From NCBI GenBank assembly GCA_919902775.1, contig CAKKRJ010000004.1:186001-250000 (forward strand): 64,000 bases of DNA. The letters run 5' to 3'. This document shows, piece by piece, positions 57,636 through 64,000 of this stretch. This DNA is from Burkholderiaceae bacterium (lineage in GTDB: Bacteria; Pseudomonadota; Gammaproteobacteria; Burkholderiales; Burkholderiaceae_C). The notes below the pieces were generated by a model that had not been told where the DNA came from, did not search any database, and saw nothing but the letters and a program-made list of their open reading frames with translations. The first letter of the stretch is position 1. Each line of letters opens with the position of its first letter. A program made the translations under genes and the position numbers.

Positions 57636-58330
57636 GCGGCGCTTTCGGATTTCAAGATCTGCAGCAAGGCGGCTGCCGCTGCTTGTTCGGCTGCGCGACG
57701 CGATGCGCCCGAGCCCTGTTGGGTTTGTCGCAATTCGGTCACTTCGCACGAAACCTCGAATTGCTGCCGATGCGCCGCCCCGGAGGTGCCGACCACGGTG
57801 TATTTGGGCAAAGCCAGCTTGCGCCCCTGCAACCACTCCTGCAGTTCGGTCTTGGGGTCTTTGCCCACGGCCTGCATGTCGGGCTTGATGTCCACCTTGG
57901 CAAACAGGCGTTCGACCAAGGATTGCGCATCCTTGTAACCGCCATCCAGGTACACCGCACCAATGATGGCCTCGAGTGCATCGGCCAAAATAGAGGGACG
58001 ACCTTGTCCACCCGAACGCATCTCGCCTTCACCCAGGCGCATCACCGAAGACAGGTCAAGATTTTTGGCCAGTTGGTGCAGCGTGTCCTGTTTGACCAGG
58101 TTGGCCCGCACCCGCGACAAATCGCCTTCGGGCAAGCTGGTCAGTTGCGCATACAGCATGTGCGCCACGGACAGGTTCAGCACCGAGTCGCCCAAAAACT
58201 CCAGGCGCTCGTTGTGGTCGGCACTGAAACTGCGGTGCGTGACGGCTTGCTGCAGCAAGCCCGTCTGGCGAAAGGCGTAGCCCAGGCGGATCTGCAGTTC
58301 AGCCAAAGCGGGGGATGTGGCCACACTCAC
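57632..58330 (-). CDS. rnc: ribonuclease III
   Basis: A 232-residue double-strand-specific endoribonuclease that processes rRNA precursors and regulatory RNAs. Seen: [21 protein letters not shown] near residue 12 (landmark: [19 protein letters not shown]), the signature [13 protein letters not shown] near 40, the second acidic site [15 protein letters not shown] near 115 and the dsRNA-binding domain near 160-230. The GTG at 58330 lies one base after the lepB stop (TGA G GTG); a GTG at 58324 is also possible. No ATG gives the normal length. Confidence 0.95.
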   Translation of the reverse strand: MSVATSPALAELQIRLGYAFRQTGLLQQAVTHRSFSADHNERLEFLGDSVLNLSVAHMLYAQLTSLPEGDLSRVRANLVKQDTLHQLAKNLDLSSVMRLGEGEMRSGGQGRPSILADALEAIIGAVYLDGGYKDAQSLVERLFAKVDIKPDMQAVGKDPKTELQEWLQGRKLALPKYTVVGTSGAAHRQQFEVSCEVTELRQTQQGSGASRRAAEQAAAAALLQILKSESAA

Positions 58331-58331
58331 C

Positions 58332-59297
58332 TCAATCAAAAGAGCCGATGCGCTGCAGGTTGCCAAAGTTCATCCAGACAAAAAAGGCTTTGCCCACAAT
58401 GTTGGCATCGGGCACAAAACCCCAATAGCGCGAGTCGAGCGAGTTGTCGCGGTTGTCGCCCATCATGAAGTAATGGCCCGCAGGCACTTTGCAGGTCACG
58501 CCCTCGACGGTGTAGTTGCAGTTTTCGCGGCCCGCAAAGGCGTCTGCGCCCGCAACGAAGGCGGGGCGCTCATCGTCTTGGAGGGTCTGGTGCGGCTTGA
58601 CGCCCAGGGTCTCGCTGCGGTGCTTGAAGTAACGCATGGTCGACTCGTCAAAAAAGTCGGGCAAGGCCTGGGTGGGCACCGCTTGGCCGTTGACGGTCAG
58701 GCGCTTGTTCAGATACGCCACCTCATCACCCGGCACGCCCACCACCCGCTTGATGTAGTCCACACTGGGTTTGGGCGGGTAGCGGAACACCATCACGTCA
58801 CCACGTTGCACGGGTGCGCCATCGGTGAGCTTGGTGTTGGCCACTGGCAAACGGATGCCGTAATGGAATTTATTGACCAGAATCAGGTCACCGATGTGCA
58901 GTGTCGGGATCATGGAGCCCGAAGGAATCTTGAAGGGCTCGAAAAGGAATGAACGCAAGATGAACACCACCACGATGACCGGAAACAAGCCGGCTGTCCA
59001 GTCCAGCCACCACGGCTGCATCAGCAGCTTTTCACGGCTTTCGCGGATATCGGTGTCGATTTTCTCGATGCCCATTTTGACGAGTTCAACGCGGCGCTGG
59101 GCCGTCTCGGCCTCCAGCTGGGCCACTGCTTTTTGGCGCTGGGGCAAGAACACCCAACGTTCGGCCAACCAATAAACACCGGTGACCACCGTGGCCAAAA
59201 ACAAGAGCAGCGCAAAGTTGCCCTCGATGAACCCGAGATACCAACTGCCGGCATAGCCCACAAAAGCGGCCAACACCAAAGACGTTAAGAACTGCAT
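58332..59297 (-). CDS. lepB: signal peptidase I
   Basis: A 321-residue inner-membrane protease that removes signal peptides. Two N-terminal membrane helices (about residues 5-22 and 28-42) and a cytoplasmic loop precede a third hydrophobic segment ([15 protein letters not shown] near 103). The catalytic Ser is in [14 protein letters not shown] near 122 and the catalytic Lys in [13 protein letters not shown] near 185, with [15 protein letters not shown] near 287. The ATG at 59297 shares its A with the lepA stop (TGATG). Confidence 0.96.
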   Translation of the reverse strand: MQFLTSLVLAAFVGYAGSWYLGFIEGNFALLLFLATVVTGVYWLAERWVFLPQRQKAVAQLEAETAQRRVELVKMGIEKIDTDIRESREKLLMQPWWLDWTAGLFPVIVVVFILRSFLFEPFKIPSGSMIPTLHIGDLILVNKFHYGIRLPVANTKLTDGAPVQRGDVMVFRYPPKPSVDYIKRVVGVPGDEVAYLNKRLTVNGQAVPTQALPDFFDESTMRYFKHRSETLGVKPHQTLQDDERPAFVAGADAFAGRENCNYTVEGVTCKVPAGHYFMMGDNRDNSLDSRYWGFVPDANIVGKAFFVWMNFGNLQRIGSFD

Positions 59298-61105
59298 CAA
59301 TCTTCCACCTGCAAAATGGCGAGGAACGCCTCTTGGGGAACCTCGACCGAACCGATCTGTTTCATGCGCTTTTTACCCGCTTTCTGCTTTTCGAGCAGCT
59401 TGCGTTTGCGCGAAATATCGCCACCGTAACACTTGGCCAGCACGTTCTTGCGCAAAGCCTTGATGCTCTCACGGGCAATGATGTTGGCACCGATGGCCGC
59501 CTGAATGGCCACGTCAAACATCTGGCGGCTGATGATCTCGCGCATCTTGGCCACCACGGCGCGACCACGGTACTGGGCCTGCGTGCGGTGCACGATGATG
59601 GACAGCGCATCGACTTTCTCGCCATTGAGCAAAATGTCGACCTTCACCACATCCGATGCACGGAACTCTTTGAACTCGTAGTCCATGGACGCATAGCCGC
59701 GACTGACCGATTTGAGCTTGTCAAAAAAGTCGAGCACGATTTCGCCCAGCGGCATTTCATACGTCAGCATGACCTGGCGACCGTGGTAGGCCATGTTGAG
59801 TTGCACACCACGTTTCAGATTGGCCAGGGTCATCACCGGACCCACATAGTCTTGTGGCATGTACAGGTGGACCGTGACGATGGGCTCGCGGATCTCTTGC
59901 AGCTTGCCTTGGTCGGGCATTTTGGAGGGGTTTTCCACCATGACCACTTCGCCGCCGGGCTTGACCACTTGGTACACCACGCTGGGCGCGGTGGTGATCA
60001 GGTCTTGGTCAAATTCGCGTTCCAAACGTTCTTGCACAATTTCCATGTGCAGCAACCCCAGGAAACCACAACGGAAACCAAAACCCAACGCTTGCGAAAC
60101 CTCGGGCTCGTAATGCAACGAGGCATCGTTGAGCTTGAGTTTTTCCAACGCGTCGCGCAAGGCGTCGTACTGGTTGGCCTCGGTCGGATACAAACCTGCA
60201 AACACCTGGGGCTGGATTTCCTTGAAACCCGGCAACGCTTCGGCGGCGGGTCCCAAGTTGTTGGGCAGCTTCTTTTCCAGTGTCACGGTGTCACCCACCT
60301 TGGCGGCCTGCAACTCCTTGATGCCCGCAATGATGTAGCCCACCTCGCCCGCCTTGAGCGACTGGCGTGGCTCGTTGGCCGGGGTGAACACGCCCAGGCT
60401 ACCGGCTTCGTAAACGGCATTGCTGGCCATCATTTTGATGCGCTCGTTCTTGAGCAACTGGCCATCGACCACACGCACCAGCATGACCACGCCAACGTAG
60501 CTGTCAAACCAGCTGTCGATGATCATGGCGCGCAAGGGTGCGTCCGGGTTGCCTTTGGGCGGCGGAATGCGGGCAACCACGGCTTCGAGGATTTCTTCGA
60601 TGCCCATGCCGGTCTTGGCAGAGCAAGGAATCGCATCGGTGGCGTCGATGCCAATCACGTCTTCCACCTCGCTGCGGGCATTGTCCGGATCGGCGTTGGG
60701 CAAATCCATCTTGTTGAGCACGGGCACCACTTCCACACCCAGATCGAGTGCGGTGTAGCAGTTGGCCACGGTCTGCGCTTCCACACCTTGGCTGGCGTCC
60801 ACCACCAGCAAGGCCCCTTCACAAGCCGACAGCGAACGACTCACTTCGTAAGAGAAGTCCACATGGCCTGGCGTATCGATCAGGTTAAGGTTGTAAATCT
60901 GACCGTCTTGGGCTTTGTATTGCAGCGCCGCCGTTTGCGCCTTGATGGTGATCCCACGCTCTTTCTCGATGTCCATCGAGTCCAGCACCTGGGCTTCCAT
61001 GTCACGCGCTTCAAGACCGCCGCAGCGTTGAATCAAGCGATCGGCCAGCGTGGATTTGCCATGGTCAATGTGGGCAATGATCGAAAAATTTCTGATGTGA
61101 TTCAT
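59297..61105 (-). CDS. lepA: elongation factor 4 (LepA)
   Basis: A 602-residue ribosomal GTPase (back-translocation or assembly factor). G1 [16 protein letters not shown] (residues 10-25), G2/G3 ERGITIK and [16 protein letters not shown] near 75, G4 [10 protein letters not shown] near 131 and the LepA-specific C-terminal [20 protein letters not shown] are all present. The ATG at 61105 gives MNHIRNFSI; the TTG just before it is not needed. It is 39 bases downstream of a minus-strand hairpin terminator and leads lepA-lepB-rnc-era-recO-pdxJ-acpS-nagZ. Confidence 0.97.
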   Translation of the reverse strand: MNHIRNFSIIAHIDHGKSTLADRLIQRCGGLEARDMEAQVLDSMDIEKERGITIKAQTAALQYKAQDGQIYNLNLIDTPGHVDFSYEVSRSLSACEGALLVVDASQGVEAQTVANCYTALDLGVEVVPVLNKMDLPNADPDNARSEVEDVIGIDATDAIPCSAKTGMGIEEILEAVVARIPPPKGNPDAPLRAMIIDSWFDSYVGVVMLVRVVDGQLLKNERIKMMASNAVYEAGSLGVFTPANEPRQSLKAGEVGYIIAGIKELQAAKVGDTVTLEKKLPNNLGPAAEALPGFKEIQPQVFAGLYPTEANQYDALRDALEKLKLNDASLHYEPEVSQALGFGFRCGFLGLLHMEIVQERLEREFDQDLITTAPSVVYQVVKPGGEVVMVENPSKMPDQGKLQEIREPIVTVHLYMPQDYVGPVMTLANLKRGVQLNMAYHGRQVMLTYEMPLGEIVLDFFDKLKSVSRGYASMDYEFKEFRASDVVKVDILLNGEKVDALSIIVHRTQAQYRGRAVVAKMREIISRQMFDVAIQAAIGANIIARESIKALRKNVLAKCYGGDISRKRKLLEKQKAGKKRMKQIGSVEVPQEAFLAILQVED

Positions 61106-61150
61106 CAAACAACGTCTGCAAGTAGGGGTGGATCCGGGATCCGTAAAAGA

Positions 61151-61180
61151 AAAAAGGGCGCGTCTGGTGTTGACGCGCCC
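61151..61180 (-). terminator. minus-strand terminator just before lepA
   Basis: A 9-bp perfect stem (GGGCGCGTC 61156-61164, GACGCGCCC 61172-61180). On the minus strand a T-rich run (TTTTTTCTTTT) follows. It is more than 420 bases after degQ but only 46 bases before lepA, so it may end a short RNA or attenuate lepA. Confidence 0.75.
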
Positions 61181-61220
61181 TGAACCAACAATCTATGGCA
61201 ACTGCGATAGTTGGGTCTTC

Positions 61221-61226
61221 ATTGTA
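61221..61226 (-). promoter_or_regulatory. possible -10 element between degQ and lepA
   Basis: TACAAT on the minus strand, about 40 bases before the hairpin at 61156-61180. Transcription from here would begin near 61214 and give an RNA of about 65 bases if it stops at that hairpin. No -35 consensus was found. Confidence 0.35.
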
Positions 61227-61603
61227 GGCAAATTGGCCCACGCGCACAGCCCCAAAAACACGTTTGGCAGGTCGTTGCTGCTTTGCAACATCAATTTTAT
61301 CAACAGGTTACTCACAGGACACCTAACATCTTGCTGAACAACTTGTGGGCCATCTGTGGATCACCGGTGGAATCCTGTGTGGAATCTCGCATCGTGAACT
61401 CACCCCTGCGCTTTATGCCATCAATCACTGGTCAAGACCTGAGATTTTAGCCAAATTCGTTATGAGCGATGAACAAAGTTAGTCAGCGCAAACTTCAAAA
61501 ATCTTTTCAAAGTCCTGGGCAATTTACAAAAATGACGGGGTTGGCCCCCGAAATTCTCCCAATGACCTGCAAAAATCCAAGGACTCTTGACAAGTCAAAA
61601 GCT
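61227..61603. other. non-coding gap between degQ and lepA with DnaA-box-like cluster
   Basis: No supportable gene. Between 61297 and 61386 there are two tandem DnaA-box-like nonamers 11 bases apart, TTATCAACA (61297-61305, one mismatch to TTATCCACA) and TTACTCACA (61308-61316, two mismatches), and one in reverse orientation, TGTGGATCA (61355-61363, one mismatch). These are followed by two more TGGAATC units at about 12-base spacing (61368-61374 and 61380-61386). The remainder (61400-61603) shows nothing recognised. Confidence 0.45.
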
Positions 61604-63070
61604 TCATTTGGCAGGTCGAATCAACACGAACTGGGCCCCATCACCCCGGCGAATCAAGACATTGGCAGGGCGGGTCTTGTCCACACGGGCCATGATCCGT
61701 TCAAACTCCTTCAGCGATCTGACCTCCACGTTGGCAATGGCCAAGATCAAATCGCCCTCGCGGATACCCGCTTTGGCCGCGGCATCGGTTGCCGCATCCA
61801 CGCGCACACCCTCGCGCACGCGGAATTCCTTCTTTTGTGCATCGGTCAAATCGCTGACGGTCAGGCCCCAATGCTGCCCGCTGGCAGCAGGTGCTTTTTT
61901 CTCAGTGGCTGCAGCCACCAATTTCTCGGCCTCTACTTCAGCCACCGTGATGCTCAAATCCTTGTGCACACCCCGACGGAAAACCGTGAGGCCCACTTTG
62001 CTGCCGGGCTTGGTATTGCCGACCGCGCGAGGCAAATCAGCAGGCTTGTCAATCGGCTTACCGTCAAAACGCGTGATGATGTCGCCGGCCTCGATGCCGG
62101 CTTTTTCTGCGGGCGAAGCTTCTTCCACTCCCCGCACCAAAACCCCCTGCGCCTTGGCCAGACCAATCGATTCAGCCACGTCTTTGGTCACAGGTGCAAT
62201 CTGAACCCCAATCCGGCCACGGCTGACACGGCCAGTGGCACGCAGTTGCTCGCTGACGCGCATCGCTTCGTCCATGGGAATGGCAAACGAGATGCCCATG
62301 AAACCGCCAGAACGCGAATAAATCTGGCTGTTGATGCCCACCACCTCACCCCGCATATTGATCAGCGGCCCGCCAGAATTGCCGGGGTTGATCGCCACAT
62401 CGGTTTGGATGAAAGGCAAATAATCACCTGTGTCGCGCTGCTTGGCACTCACGATGCCTGCCGTCACGGTGTTCTCCAGCCCAAAGGGTGAGCCAATCGC
62501 CATGACCCATTCACCCACCCGCAAACGGCTGACATCGCCCACCATCACGGCAGGCAAACCCGTGGCCTGGATTTTCACCACCGCGACATCGGTGCGCTTG
62601 TCAGCGCCCACAATGCGCGCCTTGAATTCGCGCTTGTCGGCCAATGTCACCATCACTTCATCCGCGCCTTCGACCACATGGGCGTTGGTCATGATGAAAC
62701 CGTCCGCACTCAGGATGAAGCCCGAGCCCACACCGCGCGGTTGAGCCTCTTCCTGAGGCCGGCTCGAACGTGGGGCTTGCCTGGGCGTGTTGGGCAGAGG
62801 TACGCCAAAAAAACGACGGAAAAGCTCTTGCATTTCTTCATCGGGCGTGGCGGAATCCGGCGCGCTGGGGCGCACTTTTTCAAGCGTCCGGATATTGACG
62901 ACCGAAGGCCCCACCTGCTCCACCAAATCCGTGAAATCAGGCAGCCCACGCACCGCAGCCGTGGGAGGTTGGGCCATCACCCCACCCGAAGGCAGCCAAC
63001 CTAGACCCGCCACCAAGGCACCGACCAACGCGCTCGATGCGGCCGTTTTCATCCAATTTTGTTTCAGCAC
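61604..63070 (-). CDS. degQ: periplasmic serine protease DegQ/MucD (Do family)
   Basis: A 488-residue periplasmic protease/chaperone. A signal peptide ends near residue 33 (SGGVMAQ). The trypsin-like domain has the catalytic His in MTNAHVVEGAD near 130, Asp in KRTDVAVVKI near 160 and Ser in NPGNSGGPLINM near 235, followed by two PDZ domains (about 265-360 and 385-485). The start is GTG at 63070, four bases after a full AGGAGG; the ATG at 63052 has no such site. In Burkholderiales this gene (mucD) usually follows rpoE-rseA-rseB; here it follows the hypothetical gene beside fabF directly. Confidence 0.93.
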   Translation of the reverse strand: MLKQNWMKTAASSALVGALVAGLGWLPSGGVMAQPPTAAVRGLPDFTDLVEQVGPSVVNIRTLEKVRPSAPDSATPDEEMQELFRRFFGVPLPNTPRQAPRSSRPQEEAQPRGVGSGFILSADGFIMTNAHVVEGADEVMVTLADKREFKARIVGADKRTDVAVVKIQATGLPAVMVGDVSRLRVGEWVMAIGSPFGLENTVTAGIVSAKQRDTGDYLPFIQTDVAINPGNSGGPLINMRGEVVGINSQIYSRSGGFMGISFAIPMDEAMRVSEQLRATGRVSRGRIGVQIAPVTKDVAESIGLAKAQGVLVRGVEEASPAEKAGIEAGDIITRFDGKPIDKPADLPRAVGNTKPGSKVGLTVFRRGVHKDLSITVAEVEAEKLVAAATEKKAPAASGQHWGLTVSDLTDAQKKEFRVREGVRVDAATDAAAKAGIREGDLILAIANVEVRSLKEFERIMARVDKTRPANVLIRRGDGAQFVLIRPAK

Positions 63071-63133
63071 AAAGCCTCCTTGTGTTGTGCACAATCCACG
63101 TTCAGATTTTTTGCCAGATGCGGGCAAACGCCT

Positions 63134-63652
63134 TCAATTCAAGCCATCTCCAGCACGCTCAGGGCCCAAGCCGTCTACGGCGTGGCTGGCCTTGGCTCGC
63201 GAATATACCGCGCACCGAAAACCGTGCCATTGGGAGGGCATCGCCCCCTCGCTCAGCCAGGCACCAACCCACTGTCCACACCCTTGACCCTGCACATCCA
63301 GCCCGCGAACAAAGAGCAAAAGACCGCCCCCCCAATCCAAGCCGACTGACACCATCAGATCCTGCTCGGCAACCCCAACAGGACAGTGGCCATCTTCTGC
63401 CTGCCAGGTCCAGGCCTCACCGCTCCAGAACAAGCGCCCCCCGGTCAGCGTCTGCCGCGGTACCCAAAACGCAGCGCCCAGCACACACAGCCCCCAAAAG
63501 CCCCAGGCCCAAAGCACGTGGCTCCACGCGACCTGACCCCACATTTGCCACGCCCCAAGCCCCACCGCCCCAAGCCCGGCCATGGCTAACCAAACTGCAC
63601 GGCCCCAAACAAAACGCCCCACCGGGAAAGCCACAGGTGGGGCGTTGTGCAT
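63134..63652 (-). CDS. Trp-rich membrane protein beside fabF, hypothetical
   Basis: A 172-residue protein with two hydrophobic helices (about residues 20-38 and 44-65) rich in Trp and Gly, then a soluble domain with GGRLFWSGEAWTWQ near 70 and MPSQWHGFRCAVYSRAK near 137. The layout (two helices, then a short beta-rich tail) resembles YgfX/CptA-like proteins that occupy this place next to fabF and rpoE in relatives, but the similarity is structural only. It begins 23 bases after fabF and ends 63 bases before degQ. Confidence 0.65.
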   Translation of the reverse strand: MHNAPPVAFPVGRFVWGRAVWLAMAGLGAVGLGAWQMWGQVAWSHVLWAWGFWGLCVLGAAFWVPRQTLTGGRLFWSGEAWTWQAEDGHCPVGVAEQDLMVSVGLDWGGGLLLFVRGLDVQGQGCGQWVGAWLSEGAMPSQWHGFRCAVYSRAKASHAVDGLGPERAGDGLN

Positions 63653-63675
63653 GGCAGAAACTGACTTTCAATTCA

Positions 63676-64000
63676 TCAGATGCGCTTGAACACCAAAGAG
63701 CCGTTGGTGCCACCGAAACCGAAATTGTTTTTCAGGGCCACATCGATTTTCATGTCGCGTGCCGTGTTGGCACAGTAGTCCAGATCACATTCGGGGTCGG
63801 GGTTGACCAAGTTGATGGTTGGCGGCACTTTCTGATGGTGCAAAGCCAACACTGTGAACACGCTCTCAATACCGCCTGCGCCACCCAGCAGGTGACCGGT
63901 CATCGATTTGGTGGAGCTGACCACGGTCTTGTGCGCATGCTCGCCCAAGGCCGCCTTGATGGCATGGGTCTCGTTGATGTCGCCCAGCGGTGTGGAAGTG
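63676..64000 (-). CDS. fabF: 3-oxoacyl-[acyl-carrier-protein] synthase II, C-terminal part
   Basis: The last 107 codons of a beta-ketoacyl-ACP synthase; the gene continues beyond the window end. The reading frame is open to 64000. Landmarks are [13 protein letters not shown], the catalytic Lys in [17 protein letters not shown] with its His, and the C-terminal His-free [14 protein letters not shown] motif typical of FabF. It elongates acyl-ACP in fatty acid synthesis. It leads the minus-strand run towards degQ. Confidence 0.93.
   Translation of the reverse strand, partial: TSTPLGDINETHAIKAALGEHAHKTVVSSTKSMTGHLLGGAGGIESVFTVLALHHQKVPPTINLVNPDPECDLDYCANTARDMKIDVALKNNFGFGGTNGSLVFKRI

Noticed and set aside
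59333-61183. 616-residue plus-strand frame opposite lepA
   Set aside because: Its composition (His, Val, Gln, Leu without domain motifs) is that of the antisense of a GC-rich gene, and lepA is certain.

Overview
The window reads as a chromosomal segment of a GC-rich betaproteobacterium of the order Burkholderiales, most likely a Comamonadaceae member (Limnohabitans/Rhodoferax-like). The evidence is gene order: leuC-(entericidin)-leuD-leuB-asd-fimV-truA-trpF-trpB-trpA-accD, mdh-CitE-like-acnB facing gntR-sdhCDABE-gltA, and fabF...degQ-lepA-lepB-rnc-era-recO-pdxJ-acpS-nagZ are all Burkholderiales arrangements. No tRNA, rRNA, CRISPR array, insertion sequence or prophage was seen. Almost all of it is core metabolism and housekeeping.

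Layout. 1-7.2 kb: a TM2-like membrane protein, then minus-strand units for phosphate uptake (DUF47 + PiT) and RNA/folate/replication control (AI-2E-type permease, hda, HAD phosphatase, pcnB, folK, DUF486), joined by 4-base stop/start overlaps. 7.3-14.6 kb: purM, sirB1-like, murJ, rpsT, a DUF3579 gene and the arginine genes argD-argF with a YkgJ-type cysteine-cluster gene. 14.6-23.7 kb: the most accessory-looking part, with tryptophan catabolism (a collapsed kynB remnant, kynU, kynA), an iorAB-type molybdenum hydroxylase, a FAD monooxygenase, trhP and a Bug-type binding protein. 23.7-35.2 kb: a TCA-cycle block, mdh-citE-like-hyp-acnB on one strand and gntR, sdhCDAB-sdhE and gltA on the other, with a perfect 12-bp palindrome in the divergent promoter. 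35.5-47 kb: leucine, aspartate-semialdehyde and tryptophan biosynthesis, fimV, truA and accD. 47-53 kb: yggT, lysS and a two-gene surface unit (OmpA-like protein plus a Bap-type Ig-repeat adhesin). 53-64 kb: a long minus-strand run from fabF (cut by the window edge) through degQ, lepA, lepB, rnc, era, recO, pdxJ, acpS and nagZ.

The less ordinary points are: (i) a 24-codon kynB relic that joins the start and the end of the gene at a shared Ser-Pro-Val; (ii) a small ORF ending in a Thr/Lys/Ile-rich stretch directly upstream of asd, a candidate attenuation leader peptide of the aspartate family; (iii) two copies of TCTTATATAAGA, one beside the gntR gene and one between the DUF3579 gene and argD; (iv) absence of rpoE-rseA-rseB from its usual place before degQ; (v) a DnaA-box-like cluster and a short promoter-terminator unit between degQ and lepA; (vi) several long inverted repeats and a REP-like family; (vii) a FimV protein lacking its usual cytoplasmic half.

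Limits: all names rest on reading motifs and gene order by eye. Promoters are mostly single -10 matches and are weak calls. Start codons were chosen from ribosome-binding sites, stop/start overlaps and family length.
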